Source: a virus
Reading direction: 5' to 3' (one strand)
DNA length: 47,010 nucleotides
IMG/VR virus record: IMGVR_UViG_3300009285_010022
Span: 1 to 47,010 of that record
The notes beneath the pieces are model-generated. The model had not been told where the DNA came from. It worked only from the letters and a program-made list of their open reading frames with translations, and did not search any database. A program made the position numbers and the translations under genes. Numbering within the stretch: the first letter of the stretch is position 1; the number at the start of each line of letters is the position of its first letter. Below, one piece after another: positions 9,457 through 19,134 of this stretch.

Positions 9457-10695
9457 TTACGCTACAGTCGCCACCACAAAGCCTCTTTTGCGATAAAGAA
9501 CCGGAAGCGCATTGATTCCAGCAATAATTTCAATTTGTTTAGGATCTTTGTTCATGAAAATTGTTTCGGCAAATTTCCCAGGTTTAGGCGACATAAGATT
9601 ACCAGTTCCATAGACAGCGTCAACACTGATGACCTCCCCCTTCGATCCAGAACCAGGAGGAAAATCACCTTCAATAATAAACACATCATCAGGAATGAAG
9701 GTTTTATAACAGCGAATCATACTCGCCGCAGGATATGTTCCAGCAAGAGTTCCTGTACCGGTCAAAGTATTACCAGAAACACCGGAGAGTGTAAGGTTCT
9801 CTTCAGCACTTTCATCAGCAGCAGCAATCTGGACAATATCACCAGTTGCATATCCAGTTCCATCATCAACCGAAATAGTATGAGGACCACCACCAGCCGA
9901 AACAGCACCGATAGTATAAGTAATCAAATTATAACCGCTATCATAAACCTCATATTCGTAATTGCCAATATAGGTTTTCATGATAGATTTAAGAACTTCC
10001 TCACCCATAGAAGCGGGAACGCCACCATTGAAAACACGATCTAGAAGACTCAAAATCCTTTGATTTTGAAAAAGATATTGAAGAACTTGAGTGTTAAACC
10101 AAAACTTCTTAGGTTTACAACCAGAACCTCTAAAAAGACGAACCCATGTTTGAATATTAGAAATAGGATCAGCAGTCGCTACTGTACTCCAGAGAGGAGA
10201 AGCAGTAGGTCTTTGACGAGTAGGCATGTTATAGGTAACTGTGAATTGCACCTTATTTTCATTAATCGTAAGGGTATTATTCACAATCGGCTGCCATCTC
10301 ATCCATTCAATACGATTTTCCAGACGATCATTAAGGTCAATCATGATCTCGGCAATGAGTTCAGCAGCAGTAGATCTTTGTTCCCATGTACCGAGTTTCC
10401 TAAGAGTCGTAACATCTGACTCACCAAGAATTACTTTTTCACGGAAATGAGCAGGCTCAAAAGATGCTTGCCCAACACCCCTACGATGGATGATCGGAGA
10501 CTCAGCGCCACGTGCGACAGCCTGGGTCATTCCACCAAGAGGCCTACGAATATCCCATTCAACTCTAGGTCCGGGTTGAGTAATTAGAGGCATTACATCC
10601 ATGCCTCTAAACGTCTCAGGTTGACGTGGAATATCGTCGATAACACGAATTAAAGCTCTCGGAGTCAAAAGTTGGCTTGAAACCAATGCGTCCAT
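9457..10695 (-). CDS. Major capsid protein (lambda gpE-type, HK97 fold)
   Basis: A protein of 412 residues with the layout of the phage major capsid protein E family: an N-terminal P-R-A-L-I-R-V, then R-E-K-V-I-L-G-E and a long helix L-I-A-E-I-M-I-D-L-N-D-R-L-E-N-R-I-E (residues ~110-135), and a C-terminal segment with P-G-K-F-A-E-T-I-F. Residues ~265-330 form a Gly/Thr/Ala-rich insertion that looks like a surface beta domain. Strong SD AAGGAGATAAACT. It assembles the icosahedral shell and should be the most abundant virion protein. Confidence 0.8.
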   Translation of the reverse strand: MDALVSSQLLTPRALIRVIDDIPRQPETFRGMDVMPLITQPGPRVEWDIRRPLGGMTQAVARGAESPIIHRRGVGQASFEPAHFREKVILGESDVTTLRKLGTWEQRSTAAELIAEIMIDLNDRLENRIEWMRWQPIVNNTLTINENKVQFTVTYNMPTRQRPTASPLWSTVATADPISNIQTWVRLFRGSGCKPKKFWFNTQVLQYLFQNQRILSLLDRVFNGGVPASMGEEVLKSIMKTYIGNYEYEVYDSGYNLITYTIGAVSAGGGPHTISVDDGTGYATGDIVQIAAADESAEENLTLSGVSGNTLTGTGTLAGTYPAASMIRCYKTFIPDDVFIIEGDFPPGSGSKGEVISVDAVYGTGNLMSPKPGKFAETIFMNKDPKQIEIIAGINALPVLYRKRGFVVATVA

Positions 10696-10720
10696 AGTTT
10701 ATCTCCTTAGAATAATAAAA

Positions 10721-11659
10721 TTAGCTTAACCTAATCGGTGTTCTCAAGAACCTAACAGGGGTTCTCACAATCGACAGTTCTCTTACAGGTTCTCGTATCT
10801 TGTGTTTAAAAACTTGATCTTCAGTCCAAACCCTAAAGGTCATGTCATGTTTCTTACAAAACCTGTTTGCAGCTTTGAATTTCTTTCTTGTTCTTACATC
10901 ATTTAAATATCTGTTAGGTCTTACTTCAATTAATTCTTTATCTCCATTTTTAAGTCTAACCATAATATCAGGAATATATCTTCTAAGCTCACCATTTTCA
11001 TCAACATATCTTATATGGAATGGTTCATATTCATAACCGCAAACCATGTGCATAGATTCTAATAACTTGAATGCACATAATTCATAAGAAGAACGATAAT
11101 GATAAGTTTTACCATTCTTCTTAGAATAGTAATTACCCTTAATAAATCTTCTTGGACTAGCATTATCCATTCTTCCTTCTAAAATTGCCGTTGCAACTCC
11201 CTTTCTTATTCTGTTTAAAGACTCAGGAGTATGTTTATAATGTCTTCCAATCCATCTTTTATCTTCGGGATGTTCTTTCATATATCTTTTGTTACCTTCA
11301 GAAATTTTTTTCTTAATTTCTTCTGGCAAATGTTTGCCAGCAGTCCATGGAATTTGCCCCTTATGGGCCTTTGATCTCACCCTAAACGCTTCTTCTCTGT
11401 TTCCATCAATATATTTTCTAATAGCCTTTGACATTTTCTCTTTAGATTCTGTAGAATGTTTCCTACCTTTAGTATAACTATTGCCCCAAGGTTTCTTGCT
11501 TGGATTTTCGGCAAAGTATCTTTTTAAACTTTCAGAAATTTTCTTCTTTTGTTCATTTGACATCTTCAATCCAAGATTAGGATGAGAATCTGGATTTTCA
11601 GCATAAAAACACTTTTTCGATTCTGATATATTTCTTCTATGTTCTTTAGTAAATTTCAT
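10721..11659 (-). CDS. Homing endonuclease: NUMOD3 repeats plus PD-(D/E)xK-like nuclease
   Basis: A protein of 312 residues. The first ~160 residues hold five NUMOD3-like DNA-binding repeats (T-K-E-H-R-R-N-I-S-E-S, S-N-E-Q-K-K-K-I-S-E-S, S-T-E-S-K-E-K-M-S, P-E-E-I-K-K-K-I-S-E, T-P-E-S-L-N-R-I-R). The second half has E193 in R-S-S-Y-E-L, then I-P-D (D231) and I-E-V-R-P (E245), a PD...ExR arrangement as in PD-(D/E)xK homing or TnsA/Vsr-like nucleases. It is a free-standing selfish gene placed between capsid and decoration genes. The extreme C-terminus carries R-T-P-V-R and R-T-P-I-R, a motif also seen in two other proteins here. Confidence 0.82.
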   Translation of the reverse strand: MKFTKEHRRNISESKKCFYAENPDSHPNLGLKMSNEQKKKISESLKRYFAENPSKKPWGNSYTKGRKHSTESKEKMSKAIRKYIDGNREEAFRVRSKAHKGQIPWTAGKHLPEEIKKKISEGNKRYMKEHPEDKRWIGRHYKHTPESLNRIRKGVATAILEGRMDNASPRRFIKGNYYSKKNGKTYHYRSSYELCAFKLLESMHMVCGYEYEPFHIRYVDENGELRRYIPDIMVRLKNGDKELIEVRPNRYLNDVRTRKKFKAANRFCKKHDMTFRVWTEDQVFKHKIREPVRELSIVRTPVRFLRTPIRLS

Positions 11660-11679
11660 TTAGAACATCCCTTTAAGAA

Positions 11680-12117
11680 TTACGCATCAGGCAACCCAAC
11701 AACCGTAATCCTTTGCAGATCCAGCCATTGAGCAAGGGTAATGGCAGTAACACCACTACCAGTATATTTCAGTTTTGCAAGATCAAATGTTCCTTTCCAA
11801 TATGCCTTAACAGGTTGATCACCAAGAGAAGCATCAAGGATTGTTTCGGCAAGAACAACCACGTCCTTCATAAATTGAGTAGGAGTGCCATTAAGGTTAT
11901 TATTACCTGCAACGGTATCAAGATCTATATATGTATTATCCGACAGATCATCATCAAGAACCAAAAGAAGCCCCTTAGGGAGCTTAGTAGATGGAGAAGC
12001 TCCAGTAGGATCATAAGTTGCAGTAGAATCAACTGTAATGCTAATCAGTTGAAAATCACCGCTCCTAAGAATTTCAGAATCGAATTCAGCAGTAACATAC
12101 GAATTTCCAGGTCGCAT
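11680..12117 (-). CDS. Head decoration-like protein A
   Basis: A protein of 145 residues, beta-rich. Paralogous to the next upstream gene: both have E-I/L-L-x-x-G-x-x-Q-x-x-S-I/V-T, a G-L-L-L-x-L strand, N-G-x-x-x-Q-x-F/T-x-x-x-V-V-L-A and a late D-x-Q-R-I-x-x-V. The position between capsid protein and protease is where lambda gpD-like capsid stabilisers are found. The decoration role is inferred; the paralogy is seen directly. SD AAGGAGAAATAACT. Confidence 0.6.
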   Translation of the reverse strand: MRPGNSYVTAEFDSEILRSGDFQLISITVDSTATYDPTGASPSTKLPKGLLLVLDDDLSDNTYIDLDTVAGNNNLNGTPTQFMKDVVVLAETILDASLGDQPVKAYWKGTFDLAKLKYTGSGVTAITLAQWLDLQRITVVGLPDA

Positions 12118-12138
12118 AGTTATTTCTCCTTATAAAAA

Positions 12139-12699
12139 TTAAAGTGTACCGACTGTTTCTTCAACTCTATTCCATAATAGAGCTCTTAGTTTATCATTAA
12201 AAGAACGATTAGATCCTCGAGGAACTAATCGTATTCTTTGTACATCATCCCACTGATACTGCAAAATTTCTTGGTTTGATTTATTGTTATAGTAAACCTT
12301 ATTTTCATATATATTACACGACAAATATGCAGGAACAATCTGATTAACAGGAGTAACCGTTCTTACTCTAGTTCCTCCCATGATAAAAACCTTGTTCATG
12401 TATGTTTTCTTAGCCAATACTACTATGTTGTGAAATGTTTGTAATGGCAAATCCCCATTCAAATATCCATTGGCTGTATTAGCAACGCCATAAACAGAAC
12501 CACCGCCAACTGCAAGTGTCAACAACAAACCAGCTCTAAGGATATTCTCATCTTCAGGATTTTCTTCATCTAAACATGCTGAACTTATTGTCACCGATGT
12601 TACTTGATAACTTCCATCAAACAACAATTCTTCATCATAATAAGGTGATTGCTCACCATATCCTGAAGCCGGGAAGTTTATATCCTGATAATTCGCCAT
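12139..12699 (-). CDS. Head decoration-like protein B (paralogue)
   Basis: A protein of 186 residues from the ATG at 12699 (MANYQDINF), chosen because AGAGG lies 11 nt upstream; an ATG at 12723 has no SD. It shares the strand pattern of the 145-residue neighbour but has a longer C-terminus (Y-Q-W-D-D-V-Q-R-I-R-L, then an Arg/Asn-rich tail). Two decoration-like proteins may occupy different capsid sites, or one may be a portal-vertex protein. Confidence 0.55.
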   Translation of the reverse strand: MANYQDINFPASGYGEQSPYYDEELLFDGSYQVTSVTISSACLDEENPEDENILRAGLLLTLAVGGGSVYGVANTANGYLNGDLPLQTFHNIVVLAKKTYMNKVFIMGGTRVRTVTPVNQIVPAYLSCNIYENKVYYNNKSNQEILQYQWDDVQRIRLVPRGSNRSFNDKLRALLWNRVEETVGTL

Positions 12700-12841
12700 T
12701 ATGACGTTTCCTCTAAGAGGCATCTAACATCTAAGTTAGAACTTTCTAGCTTCATCAGACTCAATGAGTCCTCCACATGGTTGCGTCCCAACCTTTTTGA
12801 TTTCAAGCTGCTAACCTCAATCCTAATCTTATCAGCAGCCA

Positions 12842-13921
12842 TTACTTTTTCACAACCTTAAGACCCTTGCGAGCAAAAACATTTGCCATGGCCTTATCCA
12901 TCAACTTGCTATTTTCCTCTTCACTAAGCTCATGCGAATGAGTTTCTTCCTTATAATCAGCTCTCTGATTCTTTGGAATTGCTTGAAGAAGTCTAAGAAC
13001 CGCATCTTTCACTGTAAGCTCAAGTTCTACAGTCTTCTCATTATCGCCATCTTTAATGGTCTCAGACATTTTAATAATCTTAGCGCCATTATCATTCAGC
13101 ATAATCTCTTTAGCAATGGCGACAATGGCGGGATGATGGTGTTCATCCCTAAGCAGGGTATCACAAAGGCGATCAACATCGACTTTCTTAGCCCTAGACT
13201 GAATATTGTTGTTTGCGTCCTTCAGAGATTTATTTTCCTCTTGAAGGGTCTTAATCACACCGTTCATTTCTTCCATTTGCTTCTTCTGAGCCACAATAAA
13301 ATCGGAAAACTCGGCCAATTGCTTTTTGGTATCATCATCTGTAACAAATTCCTTTTCTTTCACAATAGTCTTGACAGGCTGACGAACAATTTTATTTCCA
13401 TCCTTATCAACTAGCATTGAATTATCCTCCAATCTATACAATGAAACATCCTTATTTCCATCCAAAGAAAACTCAATTTTTTGAAGCTTAGTAATAAACG
13501 GTCTGTTTGTTAATGCACCACCAAGAATCGTAGGGCCAAAAGTATCTCCTGATTCAGAATCCTCATGATCATCACTATACTCAATAGAAAAATAACCATA
13601 TCTCTTATTCTTAACAGAATCAGCTCCTTTATCGGTAAAATCAACAGTACCAATCAACTTATCATCTTCAACACGAACAGACTTCAACCATGCAGAAGCA
13701 TCTTCACTCTTATGATTCCAATCAAAAGAAATGTCTCTGCCTACAACATTATTATCAAAATTTTGAACCATAGTATTGAGAGTTGCAACATCAATATCGA
13801 GCTTTCCATACTTTTTATGATTAAACTTCCCAACTCTCAACATTTCGATATCGATGTCGGTAGCATCAGAAAGATCGATATCACTAAGAGATACTACACT
13901 AAAAAATTTCTCCTTGTTCAT
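12842..13921 (-). CDS. Mu gpI-like head maturation protease / scaffold
   Basis: A protein of 359 residues. Residues ~20-150 match the Mu gpI protease pattern: I-E-M-L-R-V-G-K-F, Y-G-K-L-D-I-D, N-F-D-N-N-V-V-G-R-D-I-S-F-D-W-N-H-K, W-L-K-S-V, L-I-G-T-V-D-F-T-D-K-G, Y-G-Y-F-S-I-E-Y and G-G-A-L-T-N-R-P-F. The second half is a charged coiled coil (~200-245) and helical region, as expected for a scaffold domain fused to the protease. It would shape the prohead and then cleave itself. The following gene toward the capsid side is a decoration-type protein. Confidence 0.75.
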   Translation of the reverse strand: MNKEKFFSVVSLSDIDLSDATDIDIEMLRVGKFNHKKYGKLDIDVATLNTMVQNFDNNVVGRDISFDWNHKSEDASAWLKSVRVEDDKLIGTVDFTDKGADSVKNKRYGYFSIEYSDDHEDSESGDTFGPTILGGALTNRPFITKLQKIEFSLDGNKDVSLYRLEDNSMLVDKDGNKIVRQPVKTIVKEKEFVTDDDTKKQLAEFSDFIVAQKKQMEEMNGVIKTLQEENKSLKDANNNIQSRAKKVDVDRLCDTLLRDEHHHPAIVAIAKEIMLNDNGAKIIKMSETIKDGDNEKTVELELTVKDAVLRLLQAIPKNQRADYKEETHSHELSEEENSKLMDKAMANVFARKGLKVVKK

Positions 13922-13934
13922 AATAACCTCGCAT

Positions 13935-14612
13935 CTAAATTTTTGTCATTTTACCAAAAGATTCTTGCGCCTTCTTCTTGGCACAATTCTTAGAATAAAT
14001 ACGTTTTGCTTTTGCGGCTATTTCTGGTCTCTTAGGGGCTCCACGAGCTCCATTGGCATAAGCCATAGCAGTTTTAAGACCTGTACAGTTAATTGATCCA
14101 TCTTTATTTTTGAACGGATACCGTTTGTTCTTAGAATCAAGAAAATGGCCTGCAGGAACCTCACTACGTTTCTTTGGAGCTTCCCATAATTCAATAGCAC
14201 CAGCTTCTTCTAGAAATATCTTATACTCAGACTCATAGTGCTCATCTTCAGCAAAGGCTTTTTCATCTTCTAGATCAAACATTCCACCTTCTTTTTTATA
14301 ATACCCATCACTTGAATCTTTCAAATCTTGTGGCAAATAATCATCCAATTCAGAATCCCATGTATCATAATAATGAGTCTTATCATTATCAATAAGAGCC
14401 CGTACAATGGCCTCATGAATGGATCTTATATCTTCAACTGTATATCCTTTCAAACCTTCTTCACCAACAAGAAGTGAAAGTGCCTTCCTTTGCTTATACA
14501 AATAGTGAACATCACTATGATCTTTGTGGCTTACTTTAGATGAATCTATAGTAACCAGGGTTTCTAATTTCTTGTCTTTAGCCGCAAAAGAAAAGAGTTT
14601 TCTCTTTCCCAT
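13935..14612 (-). CDS. DUF6582-like phage protein
   Basis: A protein of 225 residues from the ATG at 14612 (MGKRKLFSF), which has SD AGAGG 7 nt upstream; the frame is open further 5' without an SD. The C-terminal third has V-P-A-G-H-F-L-D-x-K-N-K-R-Y-P-F-K-N and a G-A-R-G-A-P-K-R-P-E-I-A-A-K-A pattern that I recall from DUF6582-type domains near phage portal and protease genes. The N-terminal half is acidic and helical. Function unknown; probably a minor head protein. Confidence 0.6.
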   Translation of the reverse strand: MGKRKLFSFAAKDKKLETLVTIDSSKVSHKDHSDVHYLYKQRKALSLLVGEEGLKGYTVEDIRSIHEAIVRALIDNDKTHYYDTWDSELDDYLPQDLKDSSDGYYKKEGGMFDLEDEKAFAEDEHYESEYKIFLEEAGAIELWEAPKKRSEVPAGHFLDSKNKRYPFKNKDGSINCTGLKTAMAYANGARGAPKRPEIAAKAKRIYSKNCAKKKAQESFGKMTKI

Positions 14613-14623
14613 AATAACCTCTT

Positions 14624-14947
14624 TTAATAGAAATATATGATAATCCATTCATTTGCTGATTCATTAGTCACATAAGTAAGTGTCGATCCAGATATTGTAT
14701 AGTTGGTTGTTACTGCCTTAGTTGTAATGGCAAAATTACTCCCAGAGGCAGTAGGAACTGAAAGAACAGCTACGACAGCAACAGGGGCTTGTGTAAGAGC
14801 TTGCGTTCCACTTGCCTTGCCAGTAAACGCTTGAACAATAAGCCTTCCAGGAACACCAACTTTGGAAGTGTCAGAACTACCATCTAACATGCCGAGTGCT
14901 TTCAACTCATTTACAAGAGGTGGATTAATAGAAACATCAAGAGCCAT
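14624..14947 (-). CDS. Small Ala/Thr/Ser-rich structural protein
   Basis: A protein of 107 residues starting MALDVSINPPLV, beta-rich with V-A-V-V-A-V-L-S-V-P and ending W-I-I-I-Y-F-Y. Strong SD GAAGGAG. Its place between portal and head genes, and its low complexity, suggest a capsid decoration or trimeric spike component. No family recognised. Confidence 0.5.
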   Translation of the reverse strand: MALDVSINPPLVNELKALGMLDGSSDTSKVGVPGRLIVQAFTGKASGTQALTQAPVAVVAVLSVPTASGSNFAITTKAVTTNYTISGSTLTYVTNESANEWIIIYFY

Positions 14948-14970
14948 AATTATTCTCCTTCGTGAAAAAA

Positions 14971-16602
14971 TTATTCAACAGGTTTCTTCTTACCTTTAAC
15001 AGGAACTCCTTTTGGTGCCTTTTTAATTTTGTCATTCTTTTGAATATTTGCAGTATTGCCCTTATTTCTTTTATTGACAACTTCTTCTATATCTATAGGA
15101 TTACCGTCTGAGTCAAATACTTCATCATCTTCACTAGATTCGATTTTCATGTACTCTTCTTCAAAGTTACGCAATGGAACACCAAGTACATTTCCCATTT
15201 CAACAATTGACGGAACCAAATGTGGGGCACTTCCAGCCTTAATTAAAGTATTCATATTTCTAATAATTTCAATTAATATTTCTTTCAATATTCTCTTACG
15301 ATCATATTGAATCTTTTCAATCCTTATTCTAGTTGGAATAATTTTATTAGGCTGAAAATTATAATTAACAAGAGGTGGGATTATATGTTCATTAATAGCA
15401 TCTTCCATAGATGCAGCCAAACCTTCTTGAGCTAAAAGAAAGACGTCTGCATGACTGCTAGCCATGCTATAACTTCCAGTACTCAAATCTTGAGTCATAA
15501 CTCTCTCAGGCGTCAACATACCTCTTAATATCTGAGCACCTAGATAATTAAGAGCATTCACAAACATTTCTCCACGTTTTTCATCTTGTAAAAATTCAAC
15601 ACCCCACTGATTCTTACCTTCTTTATTTGGTTCGTATGGAAGAGTAATTACACTATTTTCAATAATATTTTGACCTATCCTTAGAGCTACTGTAGAATTG
15701 TCATATTCATTACCTTGATCATCAACACTAATACCTGTTGGATGAGTAACTAAAGAAGATGGACTTCCTCTCCTTTCAAAATATCTTAACATAAATTGGG
15801 TGAGAACTTCCTTCCAATACCAACTCTTGTAAGCTGGTTTCAATCTCGATTGCCCATAAAAATTACCAAATTCATCATTCAATGCAAACAGAAAACATTT
15901 ATCAGCATCAACAGAAACAGATTGCCCGCCACCTCCAGTTGCTTGAATAATACCTAAAAATTCATCAGTCGTTTGATCGGTTCTAATCTTGATAGTTGAT
16001 GGATAGTGAGGTTTAATTTTAAGGTAGGTTTCAGCCTTACCATTATAATGAGTTTTCTTCCTACCATTTGGAAGAGTAGAAGCAACATTCATCTGAACCA
16101 ATTGCCAAACTTTTTCATGACTAGCAAATCCAAAATCAATAGCAGTTAACATGCTTCTAAGGAGTTTCTTCCAAATAGGAGCCAATGTAGCTTTTATGAA
16201 CTCTCTAATATCAATATCTTCACATTCAACAACCCATCCAAGCGAATACAAAGGCATTTTAATGACAGCAAGACCGATAGCTACTTGTGGATCTGACCTC
16301 ATGCGAATATAAGTATCTACAGGAATAATATCAGGATTATATACACCCAAAACATCACTAGCATATGCACTACTCACATACGGAGAACCATACCTTGTCA
16401 ATTCATTATGCATACTAGGTGTCTTACGGTAAGCAGTAGACTTTGATTCCCTAGTGGCAAGGTAATATCTCATCTCATCGCGAACTTCTCTATCAATGCC
16501 GTGCTTCTTCATAACAGTGAGGAGGCGTTTTCCACCTTCAGAAAATTCCTTCTCACGATTAGGCGAATAATTAGGATCTATGATGCGAACAGTTTGTCTC
16601 AT
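14971..16602 (-). CDS. Portal protein
   Basis: A protein of 543 residues directly after the terminase. Recognisable portal features: Y-I-R-M-R-S-D-P-Q-V-A-I-G-L near residue 98, a W-x-V-E stretch near 123, H-E-K-V-W-Q near 158, an F-A-L-N-D-E-F-G-N-F-Y-G-Q-S-R segment near 238 (a conserved G-x-S-x-L/R-x-x-A in DUF935/Mu gp29-like portals), and a long C-terminal helical region ending in a Lys-rich tail. It forms the dodecameric DNA channel at one capsid vertex and docks the terminase. Confidence 0.8.
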   Translation of the reverse strand: MRQTVRIIDPNYSPNREKEFSEGGKRLLTVMKKHGIDREVRDEMRYYLATRESKSTAYRKTPSMHNELTRYGSPYVSSAYASDVLGVYNPDIIPVDTYIRMRSDPQVAIGLAVIKMPLYSLGWVVECEDIDIREFIKATLAPIWKKLLRSMLTAIDFGFASHEKVWQLVQMNVASTLPNGRKKTHYNGKAETYLKIKPHYPSTIKIRTDQTTDEFLGIIQATGGGGQSVSVDADKCFLFALNDEFGNFYGQSRLKPAYKSWYWKEVLTQFMLRYFERRGSPSSLVTHPTGISVDDQGNEYDNSTVALRIGQNIIENSVITLPYEPNKEGKNQWGVEFLQDEKRGEMFVNALNYLGAQILRGMLTPERVMTQDLSTGSYSMASSHADVFLLAQEGLAASMEDAINEHIIPPLVNYNFQPNKIIPTRIRIEKIQYDRKRILKEILIEIIRNMNTLIKAGSAPHLVPSIVEMGNVLGVPLRNFEEEYMKIESSEDDEVFDSDGNPIDIEEVVNKRNKGNTANIQKNDKIKKAPKGVPVKGKKKPVE

Positions 16603-16610
16603 AATCGTTC

Positions 16611-18464
16611 CTAAATCTGATCTAAATTTCTAGATAAAATAGCAAATTCACCAGCATGAAATGGAGGCATTGGTAATTTTTTATAATCAACAGATCCTAC
16701 CGCCATTGGCATTCCTATAAAATTACGATGTTTTTCAGGTTTCAATAATCTATTGAAACTTTTATGTTCTGGTTGAAGAATACCCGCAGAAACAAATTTA
16801 ACTCTATGCATCTGTGCAGGTTCACCGCTAAAAGAAGCTAATGCTAAAGACCAAAATTTATCTCCGTGGTGTTTCTTTGATTTTTCAGCCTCATAACGTA
16901 CAGTGTTATTACCTTCAGTAACTTTACGTTTGATGCTATAAATCTGCATTATAAGATCACGATCATTGGGAATTCCCAATGTTTGATCTTCTAACCTAAA
17001 TTTAAAGTTAGTAGCAATATCATTTTTTATCTCATTAGTAAAGTGGACAGGATCAATACGACTATGAAACTTCTTTTTCAAATCTTCAGCTAATTGTTTA
17101 CCCATGCCGGTTGAATCTATTTTCATCAACCTTATTGGGAGATGTTTAAACAATTTACATATAAACTGAAATTGTTTTCTAAACTCCATTTTACGCATTG
17201 AAGCAATCAATCTGATTGATTGAAAATAATTCATTTCAGGAACTTCTTCTACAATAATTACCTCAGAACTATCTTCATTGCGACCAATATCAAATCCAGC
17301 AAATAATCTTTTACCTACTTCTCCTTTAGCAACGGCTCTAGATAATGATTCAAGACTTTCATAAACCTTAAAATTATATCCAGGATACACAGAATCAGTG
17401 TGCTCAGGATTATCACCATAGATATCTTCTTCATCTATAATCTCAAATCCAGCAAGTACCTCAAAAGTACATTGCCTAATTAGTGACATTGGATAATAAG
17501 AAGTCTCTTCATCTAATGGCCTTAGTTCGTATTCTTGACAAAAATATTCTTCAAGAGTGTTTAAATATGCTTGAATAATACTGTCATTACCATATTTAAA
17601 TACTCGTTCTTCGGTTGTTAAGGTAGGAGCATCTTCTTGGACTTCAGCAATTCTAGGTATATACTTCTCTTTAAGAAAGTCTGGATTATCCCACCAATAT
17701 ATTTTATGGCGAGAATACATACTAAAATCTTTTTCATTAGCTCCTACTTCATAATGTATACCAGTTCTTCCTAATGGAGAACTGGCCATACTGAGTTGCC
17801 CCAAACCACGAGTAATAATAGGAACACTCGCCACATATACTTTCTGTTGCCATTGGTAATGGGCAAACTCATCGAGAAACACATCTGTATTAAAACCCTT
17901 CCCACGAGGTTCTCGTTGGGGATGACTAATTATTCTAGTTCTTGTTTTCCTTCCATTACTAGTCCTGCCCTCGAACTCCATTGCCGTTATTCTATCTATT
18001 GTAGCCTTCTTACGATATTTATGCGGAGTACTTTCATAGAGAGTTCTTGCATAATTAATCTTATCATTGGCTTCAGACTGATTATAAGAAACAAAAACTC
18101 CAGTATAAATATCCATTAACTGCGATTTAGCATACCCTTCGCAACTAAAAGAATAAGACATGCCTACCTGCCTACTCTTATCACAGTGGCGGTATTTATT
18201 ACGGTCCAACATGAATTTTTTCTGGTAATGATAAAGGCGGGTAGGCGAAAGGTTTGTCTCTGTTAAATTTTCAATATAGCCAACTTCATTAGATATTTTA
18301 CCAGCCACACCTAATATTTTTTGAGCCCTAGTATTTGTCTCATCCATCGTTTTGTTAAAATCTTCAATATCATCACGTGGATCTTTCCTAGACAAAATGA
18401 GCGGACCTCTGACTGGAGTCCGCTCTGTTTTAAGATATTTCACCGGGGTTCTTTTAATCTTCAA
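16611..18464 (-). CDS. terL: Terminase large subunit (ATPase and nuclease)
   Basis: A protein of 617 residues. The ATPase part has an atypical Walker A, D-K-S-R-Q-V-G-M-S (residues 95-103), with the Lys before the loop as in Mu gp28-like terminases, then Walker B V-F-L-D-E (195-199) and S-M-A-S-S-P (coupling motif, 225-230). The nuclease part begins at F-A-G-F-D-I-G (D392) and continues with K-I-D-S-T-G. The start is TTG, 3 nt after the small-subunit stop, with AGG at SD distance. The N-terminus has two copies of R-T-P-V, shared with the homing endonuclease and the GC-rich gene at 35.6 kb. It packages DNA through the portal. Confidence 0.88.
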   Translation of the reverse strand: MKIKRTPVKYLKTERTPVRGPLILSRKDPRDDIEDFNKTMDETNTRAQKILGVAGKISNEVGYIENLTETNLSPTRLYHYQKKFMLDRNKYRHCDKSRQVGMSYSFSCEGYAKSQLMDIYTGVFVSYNQSEANDKINYARTLYESTPHKYRKKATIDRITAMEFEGRTSNGRKTRTRIISHPQREPRGKGFNTDVFLDEFAHYQWQQKVYVASVPIITRGLGQLSMASSPLGRTGIHYEVGANEKDFSMYSRHKIYWWDNPDFLKEKYIPRIAEVQEDAPTLTTEERVFKYGNDSIIQAYLNTLEEYFCQEYELRPLDEETSYYPMSLIRQCTFEVLAGFEIIDEEDIYGDNPEHTDSVYPGYNFKVYESLESLSRAVAKGEVGKRLFAGFDIGRNEDSSEVIIVEEVPEMNYFQSIRLIASMRKMEFRKQFQFICKLFKHLPIRLMKIDSTGMGKQLAEDLKKKFHSRIDPVHFTNEIKNDIATNFKFRLEDQTLGIPNDRDLIMQIYSIKRKVTEGNNTVRYEAEKSKKHHGDKFWSLALASFSGEPAQMHRVKFVSAGILQPEHKSFNRLLKPEKHRNFIGMPMAVGSVDYKKLPMPPFHAGEFAILSRNLDQI

Positions 18465-18466
18465 AT

Positions 18467-19027
18467 TTATGACCTAGACTTTCTATTAATAGAAACCACT
18501 TTACTAGAATTTTCTTCTATTGCTTTTAGTCTAGATTGACCATAGCTTGTTCTTGCAAGTGCAAGTACATCTTCTCCATCAATATCACTATCACCTTCAT
18601 ACCCATCATCATCTGCCACTTTAGTTCCAAGTTGTCCAGCAGGTACAACTTTAGCAATCAATCTATAATCACATCTTATTTCATTATGTACTTGAGACAT
18701 TACTCTAAGGAGATCAACAAACCTCATATCTTTGTGTTCGCCATTCTTAAGTCGTTTTTTTATCTCCTTATATAGAGGAGAAAGAATCTTGTTCATTCGC
18801 CTAGTTCTATATGTGACCTCGTCTTTAGTAATTTCATCAAAAAGCTGAAGTACCTTAAATCTAAAATTAGGCATATTCTTCCATTTCTTAAACTCTGTTC
18901 TTTTTACGCCTAATTTTTCAGCAATTTGATCATCCTTTATGTATTTACCACCAGCTATCATCATTGCAGCTTTATATTGTTGCAATGTCAACCCATCAAG
19001 TTCTATCTCACCTTCGAATCTTGGCAT
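18467..19027 (-). CDS. Terminase small subunit-like protein
   Basis: A protein of 186 residues, first gene of the leftward operon. The N-terminus (L-T-L-Q-Q-Y-K-A-A, then I-A-E-K-L-G-V-K-R-T-E-F-K-K-W-K) is a helix-turn-helix as in small terminases that recognise the packaging site; a helical oligomerisation core follows and the tail is acidic then Ser/Arg-rich. Position immediately before terL supports the call. SD GGAG. Confidence 0.7.
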   Translation of the reverse strand: MPRFEGEIELDGLTLQQYKAAMMIAGGKYIKDDQIAEKLGVKRTEFKKWKNMPNFRFKVLQLFDEITKDEVTYRTRRMNKILSPLYKEIKKRLKNGEHKDMRFVDLLRVMSQVHNEIRCDYRLIAKVVPAGQLGTKVADDDGYEGDSDIDGEDVLALARTSYGQSRLKAIEENSSKVVSINRKSRS

Positions 19028-19077
19028 GATGATGCTCCAATTGAAAGTTAAAAATTTTTAACCAGCTTCCTACTGGT

Positions 19078-19106
19078 ATTATACAACACGCCTCCAAACT
19101 TTACAA
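19078..19106 (-). promoter_or_regulatory. Leftward promoter for the structural operon
   Basis: On the minus strand TTGTAA, 17 bp, TATAAT, followed by ACCAGTAG. The same box spacing and the trailing CAGTAG occur at the rightward promoters, so this is probably read by the same polymerase. It lies back to back with the promoter at 19135. Confidence 0.7.
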
Positions 19107-19134
19107 CAAGAAAATGAAAAATGTGTTTTTACCC

